Source of the DNA: Mucilaginibacter straminoryzae
GTDB taxonomy: Bacteria > Bacteroidota > Bacteroidia > Sphingobacteriales > Sphingobacteriaceae
Direction: 5' to 3'
Assembly: GCF_022953055.1 (NCBI RefSeq)
Contig: NZ_JALJEJ010000001.1
Coordinates: forward strand, 124,001 to 188,000
DNA length: 64,000 bases
The number at the start of each line of letters is the position of its first letter. Position 1 is the first letter of the stretch. The position numbers were made by a program, and so were the translations under genes. Below are positions 8,548-19,000 of this stretch, piece after piece. A model generated the notes under the pieces. The model searched no databases. It saw nothing but the letters and a program-made list of their open reading frames with translations, and was not told the DNA's origin.

Positions 8548-9072
8548 TCACTTCTCCGCTTTGTCTGCTGTAAGCGAAAGCACAACTTTTACACTTACAT
8601 CTACCTGTTCTTTTTTACGGAGCTTATACAACATGCGCACCCTTACGTTAGGCTCGCGAACGTGCTCGTCTAAAAAGTTGGCGTTGTTAATATCCAGGCT
8701 GATCTCGTTACCGGCGTTGGGGGCAATATCGCTTCGCGAGGCAACCAGCATTTCATCTGCACCATTAGCTTTTGCGGCATAGATCTTTACCGAAGAAATA
8801 TTGCCCAGGTTATAATTCGTCGGGTCTACGGACTGTAGTTTGGCGGAAACCATCCGCACTTTATTAATACGGGTAGCATTGTTGCCGCTTTTGCTGAAGT
8901 TTTGGTCGAAACTGGTGGCCCGGCTGATAGCCGAATGCTCTACCCCGGTTTCAGAAGCTGCGGGAATAGTTAACGTAGTGGTATAAGGGAAACTGCATTT
9001 CAAAATCTGTTGCATCATGCCGCAGCCGCCTGCTATAAAACAGCCTAAAAACAAGTAAAATAACTTTCTCAT
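8548..9072 (-). CDS. Putative lipoprotein of unknown function
   Basis: 174 residues. M-R-K-L-F-Y-L-F-L-G-C is followed by the lipobox I-A-G-G-C (Cys17), so it is likely anchored by lipid and exported. The rest is predicted beta-rich with no family that I recognise. Segments such as VKIYAAKANGADEMLVASRSD suggest a beta-sandwich. It is upstream of the disrupted lipoprotein gene in the same direction. Confidence 0.65.
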   Translation of the reverse strand: MRKLFYLFLGCFIAGGCGMMQQILKCSFPYTTTLTIPAASETGVEHSAISRATSFDQNFSKSGNNATRINKVRMVSAKLQSVDPTNYNLGNISSVKIYAAKANGADEMLVASRSDIAPNAGNEISLDINNANFLDEHVREPNVRVRMLYKLRKKEQVDVSVKVVLSLTADKAEK

Positions 9073-9214
9073 CGGTTCTTAAATCGGTATCACGCGGCAT
9101 GTTTTTACCACATGCCGGAAGCTCTTTTATACTTCACAATATAGCAAGGATTTTGTTCAATTATCATAGTTTTATAAAAATGAAAATTTAACACCGCGCA
9201 TAACTGTAATTTTC

Positions 9215-9222
9215 TATCTTTG
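9215..9222 (+). promoter_or_regulatory. Predicted -7 box of carB
   Basis: TATCTTTG, an exact TAnnTTTG match about 140 bases upstream of carB, predicts a leader of roughly 135 bases. A short stem (9227-9231 with 9239-9243) followed by five T residues lies at the very start of this leader. Confidence 0.55.
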
Positions 9223-9363
9223 CATCCCGACGCTGAGAGTCGGTTTTTCACCTCCGGCGCATAGAATCTGCAGTTCATAGCTGAATGGTTCAAAAGTTCA
9301 TAACAGATTAAACCACAATGAACTATGAATTACAGTAATTGAACTGGAAATATAAAAAAGACT

Positions 9364-12183
9364 ATGCCAAAAGATACCTCCATAAAATCAATTTTAATTA
9401 TCGGTTCCGGTCCTATCATCATTGGTCAGGCCTGCGAGTTTGATTATGCCGGTTCACAAGCCGCCCTATCGTTAAAAGACGAAGGTATTTCTGTTTCCAT
9501 CATTAACAGTAACCCGGCTACCATCATGACCGATAAGGTTATTGCCGACCACGTTTACTTGCTGCCCCTCAACTGCGAAAGCCTGGAGCAAATTTTAAGT
9601 GAGCGCCAGATTGATGCTGTATTGCCTACCATGGGTGGACAAACTGCCCTGAACCTTTGCATTGAAGCATCGGAGCGTGGTATCTGGGAAAAATATGGTG
9701 TTAAGGTGGTAGGCGTAGATGTAGCCGCTATTGAGAAGACCGAAAATCGCGAAGCGTTTCGCCAGTTAATGGTTGAAATTGGCGTTGGGGTGGCAAAATC
9801 AAAAATTGCCAACTCTTTCCTGGAAGGTAAAGAAGCTGCACAGGAAATCGGCTTTCCGCTGGTAATTCGCCCGAGCTATACACTGGGTGGTAAAGGTGCA
9901 GGTTTCGTACACAAAAAAGAGGATTTCGACGCCGCTTTAAGCCGTGGTTTACAAGCCTCCCCAACACACGAGGTACTGGTAGAGCAGGCCGTTTTAGGTT
10001 GGAAAGAATACGAGTTGGAGTTGTTGCGCGATAACAACGATAACGTGATCATCATCTGTTCTATCGAGAACTTCGACCCGATGGGTATCCACACCGGTGA
10101 CTCGATCACCGTGGCGCCAGCCATGACGCTGAGCGACCGTTGTTACCAGGAGATGCGTAACCAGGCTATCAAGATGATGCGTGCGATCGGTAATTTCGCA
10201 GGTGGTTGTAACGTACAATTCTCGGTTAACCCTGCTAATGAAGAGATCATCGCCATCGAGATCAATCCACGTGTATCACGCTCTTCGGCACTGGCGTCTA
10301 AAGCTACCGGTTACCCGATTGCGAAGATTGCCGCGAAACTGGCTATCGGTTACAACCTGGATGAAATTGAAAACCAGATCACCAAAACAACTTCAGCATA
10401 TTTCGAGCCTACTTTAGATTATGTAATTGTAAAAGTTCCTCGCTGGAACTTCGATAAATTTAAAGGCGCTAATAGAGAGCTTGGCTTGCAGATGAAATCT
10501 GTAGGTGAGGTAATGGGTATCGGGCGTAGTTTCTCAGAGGCATTGCAAAAAGCCTGTCAAAGCCTGGAGATCGGCCGCGCTGGTCTGGGTGCTGACGGTC
10601 GCCAGAGCCGCAACCTGGATGAAATTATGCAAAGCCTGGAACACCCAAGCTGGGACCGCTTATTCCATATTTATGATGCGCTGAGCTTAGGTGTGCCAAT
10701 TGAATCGGTAAGAAAAGCCACCAAAATAGATCGCTGGTTCCTGAACCAGATCCAGGAGCTGGTGAACCTGGAGAATGAGCTTCGTCGTTACTCTGTAAAT
10801 AACATCCCTGAAGAATTCTTCTACACCTTAAAACAGAAAGGCTTCTCTGACGTACAGATCGCCTGGATTTTAGGTGGGAATACTACAGAAGAAGACGTTT
10901 ACAAACGCCGCAAGGAATTAAATATCAACCGTGTTTACAAAATGGTAGACACTTGTGCGGCAGAGTTCCAGGCTAAAACGCCTTACTATTACTCTACCTA
11001 CGAAGGCGAAAACGAGTCTATCGTATCAGATAAGAAAAAGATCATCGTATTAGGCTCCGGCCCTAACCGTATCGGCCAGGGTATCGAATTTGATTACAGC
11101 TGCGTTCACGGCTTATTGGCTGCAAAAGAGGCAGGTTATGAAGCAATCATGATCAACTGTAACCCAGAGACAGTTTCTACCGACTTTAACATGGCTGATA
11201 AGCTGTACTTCGAGCCGGTATTCTGGGAGCATGTTCGCGAGATCATCGACCTGGAAAAACCAGAAGGTGTAATTGTTCAGTTAGGTGGGCAGACTGCCTT
11301 GAAAATGGCTGAGAAACTGCACGAACACGGCATTAAGATCATCGGTACTTCTTTCGATAACATGGATATTGCCGAAGACCGCGGCCGTTTCTCCGACCTG
11401 CTGAAAGACCTTGAAATTCCTTACCCTAAATATGGTGTAGCCGAAACCGCTGAAGAAGCCTTAGAGGTTGCACATGAAGTGGGTTACCCGGTATTGGTTC
11501 GCCCAAGCTATGTGTTAGGCGGACAGGGTATGAGCATTGTAATTAACGACGAGGACCTGGAGAAAGCGGTAGTAAACCTGCTGAAAAACCTTCCGGGTAA
11601 CCGCGTACTTATCGACCACTTCCTGGATCGTGCTGCCGAAGCGGAATCTGACTCCATCTGCGATGGTGAAGACGTGCATATCATCGGTATGATGGAACAC
11701 ATCGAGCCTGCAGGTATCCACTCCGGCGACTCGTCAGCTGTATTGCCGCCGTTCGATCTTTCTGAGACCGTTTTACAGCAAATGGAAGAATATACCATTA
11801 AGCTGGCTAAAGCGTTGAACGTTCGCGGTTTGCTGAATATCCAGTTTGCAATTAAGAATGATAAGGTTTACGTGATCGAGGCTAACCCTCGGGCTTCACG
11901 TACGGTGCCGTTCATTGCTAAAGCATATGACGTGCCTTACATCAACATCGCCGCTAAAGTGATGATGGACGTAGCGAAACTGAAAGACTTCACAATAGAA
12001 CGTAAACTGAAAGGATACGCGATCAAAGAACCGGTATTCTCTTTCGATAAATTCCCTGAAGTAAACAAAGAGCTTGGCCCGGAAATGAAATCAACCGGCG
12101 AAGCCATCCGCTTCATACCAGATTTGCACGACCCTTACTTTGTGAAGCTGTACAAAGAAAAATCAATGTACCTGAGCAAGTAG
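9364..12183 (+). CDS. carB: Carbamoyl-phosphate synthase large subunit, short form
   Basis: Makes carbamoyl phosphate from bicarbonate, ATP and ammonia delivered by the CarA glutaminase, for pyrimidine and arginine synthesis. Two homologous ATP-grasp halves are visible: residues about 1-400 (IIGSGPIIIGQACEFDYAG, IRPSYTLGGKG) and about 550-935 (VLGSGPNRIGQGIEFDYSC, VRPSYVLGGQGM), joined by the oligomerisation domain. At 939 residues it is about 130 shorter than E. coli CarB; the missing piece is the C-terminal MGS-like domain that binds UMP and ornithine. Allosteric control should therefore differ. carA is not in the window. A leader of about 135 bases may carry regulation. Confidence 0.97.
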   Translation: MPKDTSIKSILIIGSGPIIIGQACEFDYAGSQAALSLKDEGISVSIINSNPATIMTDKVIADHVYLLPLNCESLEQILSERQIDAVLPTMGGQTALNLCIEASERGIWEKYGVKVVGVDVAAIEKTENREAFRQLMVEIGVGVAKSKIANSFLEGKEAAQEIGFPLVIRPSYTLGGKGAGFVHKKEDFDAALSRGLQASPTHEVLVEQAVLGWKEYELELLRDNNDNVIIICSIENFDPMGIHTGDSITVAPAMTLSDRCYQEMRNQAIKMMRAIGNFAGGCNVQFSVNPANEEIIAIEINPRVSRSSALASKATGYPIAKIAAKLAIGYNLDEIENQITKTTSAYFEPTLDYVIVKVPRWNFDKFKGANRELGLQMKSVGEVMGIGRSFSEALQKACQSLEIGRAGLGADGRQSRNLDEIMQSLEHPSWDRLFHIYDALSLGVPIESVRKATKIDRWFLNQIQELVNLENELRRYSVNNIPEEFFYTLKQKGFSDVQIAWILGGNTTEEDVYKRRKELNINRVYKMVDTCAAEFQAKTPYYYSTYEGENESIVSDKKKIIVLGSGPNRIGQGIEFDYSCVHGLLAAKEAGYEAIMINCNPETVSTDFNMADKLYFEPVFWEHVREIIDLEKPEGVIVQLGGQTALKMAEKLHEHGIKIIGTSFDNMDIAEDRGRFSDLLKDLEIPYPKYGVAETAEEALEVAHEVGYPVLVRPSYVLGGQGMSIVINDEDLEKAVVNLLKNLPGNRVLIDHFLDRAAEAESDSICDGEDVHIIGMMEHIEPAGIHSGDSSAVLPPFDLSETVLQQMEEYTIKLAKALNVRGLLNIQFAIKNDKVYVIEANPRASRTVPFIAKAYDVPYINIAAKVMMDVAKLKDFTIERKLKGYAIKEPVFSFDKFPEVNKELGPEMKSTGEAIRFIPDLHDPYFVKLYKEKSMYLSK

Positions 12184-12214
12184 GCTTAGCAGAGAAATAC
12201 TAGAATTAAGAATA

Positions 12215-12254
12215 AACAAAACAGCCCGGAGCATTTGCCTCGGGCTGTTTTGTT
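12215..12254. terminator. Bidirectional terminator between carB and the small membrane gene
   Basis: A perfect 14-bp inverted repeat (12215-12228 and 12241-12254) with a G+C-rich core, A-rich left flank and T-rich right flank lies between two convergent genes. It can end transcription from both sides. Confidence 0.85.
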
Positions 12255-12273
12255 CATGAATTTTTAAAGTTGC

Positions 12274-12432
12274 TTAATATGCTGTGGTGCCTCTTCTGAT
12301 GAAGCCCAGCAGTAAAGCGATAATTGCAATTACAAGCAGCGCGTGAATTAAGCCTGTAGCTGAATAAACAAACACGCCTAACGCCCATCCAATAATCAGG
12401 ATAACAGCGATGATATACAGTAATGATCTCAT
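12274..12432 (-). CDS. 52-residue membrane protein, lmo0937/DUF5670 family
   Basis: A short gene of 53 codons: M-R-S-L-L-Y-I-I-A-V start, two hydrophobic helices (about residues 4-22 and 28-45) and a charged I-R-R-G-T-T-A-Y end. The GWALGVFVYSATGLIH middle matches the lmo0937 family of tiny two-helix proteins that are common in Bacteroidota, often in multiple copies. Function is unknown. It runs convergent to carB and ends at the shared terminator. Confidence 0.85.
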   Translation of the reverse strand: MRSLLYIIAVILIIGWALGVFVYSATGLIHALLVIAIIALLLGFIRRGTTAY

Positions 12433-12542
12433 GGTAGATAGTTTTTTGGTTAATAAATCTTGTTTTCCCTATTCTTTATTTCTTAATTCGAAATAATATT
12501 ACAAAATACATTAACCAAAAAGTCTGCCACTTATACCAGCGC

Positions 12543-14342
12543 TTAAAGCGACAGCCATTTTTTTCTTACAGCAAGCTGCTTTTCAGATGGCGATGATACG
12601 CTTTCAATCTTATATTTTACGTCAGTATCGCGCAGCAAAGTGACCGGGATGTCTAAAGAAGCGCCATCCCTTACTACAGTTACTACTACTTTATCGCCCA
12701 CCTTCTTTCCGTCCAATAGCTTCTTTTTATCGGTAACTTCCTGTCCATCAATTGCTTTTATTTCATCATTTACGCTGATTCCACTAACCCAGGCAGCTGA
12801 TCCGCGTAATACTGCAGCTACTTTAAGGGCGTTTCCTGCGGCAGGAAATTTAACGCCAAGCGTAGGATTTTCTGTACCGGCAAACTCGTCTTTAACCTGG
12901 TACCCGGCATAGTTCAGGTAATGGTTATAGTCGATCGGTACTACGCCATTGATATATTTTTTATAGAAATCGTCCAGATTTTTTCCTGCAAATTTTTCTA
13001 AAGCCAGTTTAAACTCGGCATCAGTGTATCCTCGTTTGCGCACTTTGTAGTACTCGTTGTACATATAACGCATCACATCGTCTAAAGAATACTTGCCATT
13101 GCTATCGTTAATGATCTCTAAATCAAGCAGGCTGGCGATAACTGCGCCTTTATTATAATAAGATATCCCGGTGTTGATAGAGTTTTCATCCGGGCGGTAG
13201 GCTTTAATCCATGCGTCATAGCTGGCATAAGCCAAGGGTTGCATTTTAGTGCCGGGCGTGTTATCTACCACATTAAAATCTGCGGCAAGGATACCCAGGT
13301 AATTTTCTGTAGAATATAGTTTAGTACGATGAACGATCAGGTTATCATAATAAGCGGTAAAGCCTTCTGCAATCCAAAGATTGGTGGTATAATTTTCATT
13401 ATCGTAATCGAAAGGCCCAAGGGCAATCGGGCGTAAACGTTTTACATTCCAGAGGTGGAAATGCTCATGGGCAACCAGGCTCAGGAAGCCCTGGTAACCC
13501 GCTTCGGTGTTATAACTATTGCGCGACATCCCCAGTACGGTAGAACTTAAATGCTCCAGGCCTCCACCCGCCTTATTATAATTGTGTACAATAAAGGTGT
13601 AGTGCTTGTTAGGGTTTTCGCCAAAAACAGCGGTTTCCAGTTCAATCACGTGCGCCATATCTTTCTTCAGGCGTTCTTTATCATAATTACCACCACCATA
13701 CATTGCTACTTCGTAATTTACACCCGCAGCTTTAAAATCAAAAACATCCTGCGTACCTATCTCGATAGGCGAGTCGAATAAAATATCATAATCAGGTGCG
13801 GTACGGGTGAACGGGTCGTTATTCACCATCTCTAAACTGGTAGAAACCTTGTTCCAGTTTTTATAAGGTGTGATGTGAATAGTGCTTGGATGTTTCAGCA
13901 TACCATCGGGGTATAAGAACATCCCGGAAGTAGATAAGAAAGCATGTGTCTGGTCGATAAACGCCGTACGTACCGAGATCTCGAAAGCATAAATACGGTA
14001 TTTTACTTTTATAGAAGACAGGCCCTGAATGTTGATGTGCCAAATATTTTTCCTGGTCTTTACAAACTCAACAGGTTTGCCTTTTGCTTCGGCACTGAAC
14101 CCTTCCAGGTTCTTGGCAAACTCGCGTACCAGGTAGGATCCCGGTGTCCATACGGGCATTTTCAAGTCTACTGCTTTTTGCGCCAGCCCGCTCAGTGTCA
14201 TTTCAATATCCGCATAATGCGCCTGCGGCTCAGAAAAGCTTACTTCGTATTTAATCTGTACGTTGTTAACGGCCGCCTCGCTTATGGTATGGGTTGTCAT
14301 CATTATTAATAGTGAAATACTTAAACGAATAAATTTTTTCAT
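12543..14342 (-). CDS. M61 family metallopeptidase with PDZ domain
   Basis: 599 residues, exported: signal peptide ending near S-E-A-A. An N-terminal beta-sandwich (about 25-200) is followed by the gluzincin catalytic domain with HEHFH (HExxH zinc site, about residue 290) and the downstream Glu ligand in AEGFTAYYDNL. A PDZ domain occupies about 490-575 (AAWVSGISVNDEIKAIDGQEV). M61 peptidases (glycyl aminopeptidase type) cut small N-terminal residues from peptides. The gene stands alone, divergent from the MarR/RND operon, and its substrate cannot be told from sequence. Confidence 0.93.
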   Translation of the reverse strand: MKKFIRLSISLLIMMTTHTISEAAVNNVQIKYEVSFSEPQAHYADIEMTLSGLAQKAVDLKMPVWTPGSYLVREFAKNLEGFSAEAKGKPVEFVKTRKNIWHINIQGLSSIKVKYRIYAFEISVRTAFIDQTHAFLSTSGMFLYPDGMLKHPSTIHITPYKNWNKVSTSLEMVNNDPFTRTAPDYDILFDSPIEIGTQDVFDFKAAGVNYEVAMYGGGNYDKERLKKDMAHVIELETAVFGENPNKHYTFIVHNYNKAGGGLEHLSSTVLGMSRNSYNTEAGYQGFLSLVAHEHFHLWNVKRLRPIALGPFDYDNENYTTNLWIAEGFTAYYDNLIVHRTKLYSTENYLGILAADFNVVDNTPGTKMQPLAYASYDAWIKAYRPDENSINTGISYYNKGAVIASLLDLEIINDSNGKYSLDDVMRYMYNEYYKVRKRGYTDAEFKLALEKFAGKNLDDFYKKYINGVVPIDYNHYLNYAGYQVKDEFAGTENPTLGVKFPAAGNALKVAAVLRGSAAWVSGISVNDEIKAIDGQEVTDKKKLLDGKKVGDKVVVTVVRDGASLDIPVTLLRDTDVKYKIESVSSPSEKQLAVRKKWLSL

Positions 14343-14433
14343 GCAGGCAAGTTATAAAAACTACCGCATTGACCGCATAACCAGTGAGTTGTAAAATGGT
14401 TGATACATGCAACTATTTAATATACAGCCCCGT

Positions 14434-14441
14434 TAAATTTG
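14434..14441 (+). promoter_or_regulatory. Predicted -7 box of the marR-RND operon
   Basis: TAAATTTG matches TAnnTTTG and ends 12 bases before the ATG at 14454. The resulting leader would be very short. Confidence 0.5.
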
Positions 14442-14453
14442 CTGCAACTGACA

Positions 14454-14933
14454 ATGGAGTTAACCACACCTATTTCCCGGAAACTGATCCAAACGGGCCG
14501 CTTGTACCTGAATGTACTGGCGCGGCAGGTAACCCATTTAGATATTAACAGGTATTATGATATCCTGAATATTATCTATAGTCACAACGGGCAGCTTACG
14601 CAAAAAGCATTATCGCAAATGCTGAATAAAGACAAGTCGGCAATGGTAAGTATTATTGATTATCTTACCCAGCAAGGCTATGTTTACCGTGAAAAGAACC
14701 CGAATGATCGGCGTGAGCATTTGTTGAAGATCACCGAAAAAGGCGCTAAGGATGTACAGGAGGTGATCCTTGCCTTTAAACAGCTGAACCAACACGCTAC
14801 AGAAAACATACCCGAAGACCAATTAACGATATTTAAACAGGTGCTAAGCCAGATTGAATATAACCTGAAACAACATTTAATAAACCAAAATAACTCAGAA
14901 TTTACCCCTAACGCGGATTACCATAATATATGA
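14454..14933 (+). CDS. MarR family transcriptional regulator
   Basis: About 159 residues, winged helix-turn-helix. The recognition part is visible as LTQKALSQMLNKDKSAMVSI followed by the wing with the family's D-R-R motif (N-P-N-D-R-R-E-H). MarR proteins bind small phenolic or toxic ligands and release their operators. I use the ATG at 14454 rather than the upstream TTG at 14439, because the -7 box overlaps that TTG. Its TGA overlaps the ATG of the RND adaptor by 4 bases, so it is the first gene of the efflux operon and probably represses it. Confidence 0.9.
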   Translation: MELTTPISRKLIQTGRLYLNVLARQVTHLDINRYYDILNIIYSHNGQLTQKALSQMLNKDKSAMVSIIDYLTQQGYVYREKNPNDRREHLLKITEKGAKDVQEVILAFKQLNQHATENIPEDQLTIFKQVLSQIEYNLKQHLINQNNSEFTPNADYHNI

Positions 14934-16012
14934 AAACAAGGTATATCGTATATGCTGCACTTGTGCTTGTTGTAGCGTTTTTAATTTTTAATAAATTTCA
15001 TGGCGCCAAAAATAAAGACGGCTCTGGGCCGACAGCTGGTGCAGCCAAAAATGGCAAACGTAAGAACGGGCCGGTACCGGTGAAGGTGATGATTGTAAAG
15101 GATACTTCTGTAAGCAATAACATCGACCTGACAGGCACCATCGATCCGAACGAGAAGGTAAACCTGGTGGCGCAAACATCCGGCAATATTACCGGCATTT
15201 ATTTCCAGGAAGGCAGCCATGTAAGCAAAGGGCAGGTGCTGGTAAAGGTTTACAATCAGGACCTGATAGCCTCATTGAAACAGAACCAGTACCAGGTGGC
15301 GCTGGCTAAAGAGAACGAGTACCGTAACCGCGTGCTTTTACAAAAGGAAGCCGTGAGCCAGCAGGAATATGACACCTCTCTATCAAGCTTCAATTCGCTT
15401 AAAGCACAAAGCGATGTGATTAAAGCACAGATCGCCCGTACAGAAATACGTGCGCCATTTACCGGTACCATCGGCTTGCGCAGCGTAAGCCCGGGCAGTT
15501 ACCTGTCGCCGCAAACGTCTATTGCAACGCTGGTGAGTACAGACCCCATGAAGGTAACGTTTTCTGTGCCGGAGCGTTACAAACCGCTGATCACCGTTAA
15601 CAGCAAGATCAAATTCAATATCGCCAGTTCGCAAAAAACCTTTACCGGAACGGTGTATGCCGTGGAACCAGCTATCGACCCAACTTCAAGGACACTTACC
15701 GTAAGGGCACGTGCGGCCAACCCGAAAGGGGAAATTACGGCGGGTGGCTTTGCTAAGATTAACCTGACGCTTGACCAGACCCCACGAACCATTATGGTTC
15801 CTACCGAATGCGTGGTGCCGGATATCAAATCAAGCAAAGTATTCATCGCTCAAAATGGTAAAGCCGTGGCTAAGACGGTACAGACCGACCTGCGTACAGA
15901 TACTCAGATAGAGATTGTAAGCGGATTGAAAGCGGGTGACAGCCTGATTGTTTCGGGCATTATCCAGATGCGCCCGAAAGTGCCTTTGAAAATTATAAAA
16001 GTTATTAAGTAA
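14930..16012 (+). CDS. RND efflux periplasmic adaptor subunit (HlyD/MFP family)
   Basis: 360 residues, bridging the inner-membrane pump to the outer-membrane channel. It has an N-terminal hydrophobic anchor (residues about 5-22) without a lipobox Cys, a biotinyl-lipoyl half motif (AQTSGNITGIYFQEGSHVSKG), a short coiled-coil hairpin (about 105-155), the second lipoyl half (EIRAPFTGTIGLRSVSPG), a beta-barrel domain and a membrane-proximal end. Neighbours marR (4-base overlap) and the pump gene (7-base gap) show one operon. Confidence 0.95.
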   Translation: MKTRYIVYAALVLVVAFLIFNKFHGAKNKDGSGPTAGAAKNGKRKNGPVPVKVMIVKDTSVSNNIDLTGTIDPNEKVNLVAQTSGNITGIYFQEGSHVSKGQVLVKVYNQDLIASLKQNQYQVALAKENEYRNRVLLQKEAVSQQEYDTSLSSFNSLKAQSDVIKAQIARTEIRAPFTGTIGLRSVSPGSYLSPQTSIATLVSTDPMKVTFSVPERYKPLITVNSKIKFNIASSQKTFTGTVYAVEPAIDPTSRTLTVRARAANPKGEITAGGFAKINLTLDQTPRTIMVPTECVVPDIKSSKVFIAQNGKAVAKTVQTDLRTDTQIEIVSGLKAGDSLIVSGIIQMRPKVPLKIIKVIK

Positions 16013-16019
16013 CCACATC

Positions 16020-19000
16020 ATGAGTTTATCCTCAGTCAGCATAAAACGGCCGGTACTGGCTACCGTATTGTCCGTTGTAATCGTGGTATTTGGTATTATC
16101 GGCTACAAGTTTTTAGGGGTACGCGATTTCCCTTCTGTCGATCCGCCGATTATCACCGTCAGTACCAGTTATTCCGGCGCAAACGCCGAAGTAATTGAAT
16201 CGCAGATCACCGAGCCCTTGGAAAAAGCCATCAACGGTGTGCAGGGTATCCGTAACATATCTTCTACCAGTAGTGTGGGTAGCAGCAGTATTACGGTTGA
16301 ATTTAACCTGGATGCGGATCTGGAGACTGCTGCGAACGACGTTCGCGATAAGGTTTCGCAGGCGCAGCGGCAATTACCGCAAGATATTGATGCACCGCCG
16401 GTGGTAACCAAGGCAGATGCCAATTCGGATAACATCATCACGCTTACGGTAAGCAGTGATACCCGTAACATTATGCAGGTGGATGATTATGCCGAGAACG
16501 TTTTGCAGGAAGGTTTACAAACCATCCCAGGTGTAAGTTCTATCAACATCCAGGGGCAGCGCCAGTACGCCATGCGGATCTGGATAGACCCGAACAAATT
16601 GAGTGCTTTGGGCCTTGCCGCGACGGATATCCGCGATGCCATTAATAATGAAAACGTAGAGTTGCCGGCAGGTAAGATTGAAGGAAACAACACCGAGCTT
16701 ACCGTGCGCGCGCTGGGTAAAATGTCTACCGAGAAGGAGTTTAACAACCTGATCATCCGCGCGGATAGTAACCGCGTTATCCGGATGAAGGATATTGGCT
16801 ACGTGGTAATGGGCTCGGCTAATGAAGAAACCTCATTGCGCGAAGGTGGCGTACCCGAAGTTGGTTTGGCATTGGTGCCGCAACCGGGTGCAAACTACGT
16901 ACAGATTGCAAAAGACTTCTACAAAAGGCTGGCGCAGATAGAAAAAGACCTTCCGCCGGATATTCACGTAAAGGTGGCGCTGGATAACACCCGTTTCATT
17001 AACCAGTCTATAGAAGAGGTACAGGAAACGCTGATCGTATCGTTTATCCTGGTGGTAATTATCATCTACCTGTTCTTCCGCGACTGGCTCATCGCTTTCC
17101 GCCCGCTGATCGATATCCCGGTGTCGTTAATCGGTACTTTCTTTATCATGTATGCCTGCGGTTTCTCTATCAATATCCTTACGTTGCTGGGTATTGTGCT
17201 GGCCACAGGCCTGGTGGTGGATGACGGTATCGTCGTCACAGAAAATATCTATAAAAAGGTAGAAGAGGGCATGTCTATCAGAAAGGCGGCATTTGAAGGT
17301 TCGGCAGAAATTTTCTTTGCCGTAATTTCAACTTCTGTAACGCTGGCGGCGGTGTTCCTGCCTATTGTATTCCTGGAAGGGTTTACCGGCCGTTTATTCC
17401 GCGAGTTTGCGATCGTGGTGGCTGGTTCTGTATTGATCTCTGCCTTTGTATCACTGTCGCTTACGCCGATGCTGAACGTAAAGCTGATCCGCAAAAACCA
17501 GAAAAAATCCAGATTCTATGAAAAGACAGAGCCATTCTTCGAACGCATGAACAATGCTTATGTGGAAACACTGGTGAGCTTCATGAAAAAGAAGTGGATT
17601 TCTATCGTGATCATGGTAATATCTGTGGTGATCATCGGCTTGCTGGTAAAATCAACACAATCCGAGCTTGCTCCACTGGACGACCGTAGTTTGCTGCGTT
17701 ACCAGGTCACCGGTTCTGAAGGTGCCACGTATGATTTCATGTCGAAATACATGAATAACATTTCGCAACTGGTGGACGATTCCATCCCCGAGTCCAACGT
17801 AAATATCTCCGTAGTATCACCTGGTTTCAGCGGTGGTTCTGCGAATAGCGGTTTCGGACGCATCGGGTTGGTTGCACCGGATAAGCGTACCCGCAGCCAG
17901 GCAGAAATTGCACAATGGCTTACCAAAAAACTAAGCCGCTTCCCGGATGCGCGCGCCATTGTGGTGCAGGAACAAACCATCAGCGGTGGTGGTTCGGGCG
18001 CAAGAACATCGCTGCCGGTACAGTTTGTTATTCAGAACCAGGATTTTGAAAAGATCCGCAAGGTACTACCCGATTTCTTCAGTGAGGTGCAGAAAGACCC
18101 GATTTTCATGACGCCCGACGTCAACCTGAAGTTTACCAAACCGCAGCTGAACGTGGTAACCGACCGCGACCGCGCGCGTGACCTGGGTGTGGACGTGAAC
18201 GATATTGCTTCTACCCTGCAGCTGTATTATTCAAACGGACGTTTAAGCTACTTCCTGCTCAATGGTAAACAATACCAGGTAATTGCCCAGGTAGACCGTG
18301 CCAACCGCGATCAGCCGTTGGATCTGAAATCTATTTACGTTCGGAGTAGCCGTGGGCAATTGATACAGTTGGATAACGTGGTGAAGGTGACAGAAGATGC
18401 CACCCCGCCATCCATTTACCACTTTAACCGTTTCAAATCCGCCACCATACAGGCTGGCCTTGCACCGGGGTACACCGTTGGGGATGGTATTGCCGAAATG
18501 CAGAAAATTGCAGATCGCTTGCTCGATCCTACTTTCAGTACTGCTTTAAGCGGCCCTTCGCGCGATTATGCGGAAAGTTCATCAAATATATTGTTCGCGT
18601 TTGGCTTCGCCTTGCTGCTGATCTACCTGGTACTGGCCGCGCAGTTCGAAAGCTTTATCGACCCGTTCATCGTGATGCTAACGGTGCCGCTGGCAATCGC
18701 GGGTGCGTTTATTTCGCTTTGGCTGTTCAACCAAACATTGAACATTTTCAGCGAGATCGGGATGATTACCCTGGTAGGTCTGGTAACTAAGAACGGTATC
18801 CTGATCGTAGAGTTTGCTAATCAGAAGATGGAGCACGGCATGTCCAAGTACGAGGCTGCCGTCGAAGCGGCAGCAGCACGTTTGCGCCCCATCCTGATGA
18901 CCAGTTTGGCCGTGGTGTTGGGTGCCGTACCCATTGCCTTTGCCTTGGGTGCCGGTGCAAAAAGTCGTACATCGCTCGGTATTGTAATTATGGGCGGGCA

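Noticed and set aside
9105..9293. 62-codon minus-strand open frame upstream of carB
   Set aside because: It covers the carB promoter and leader, starts without a clear ribosome site, and its protein has no recognisable pattern.
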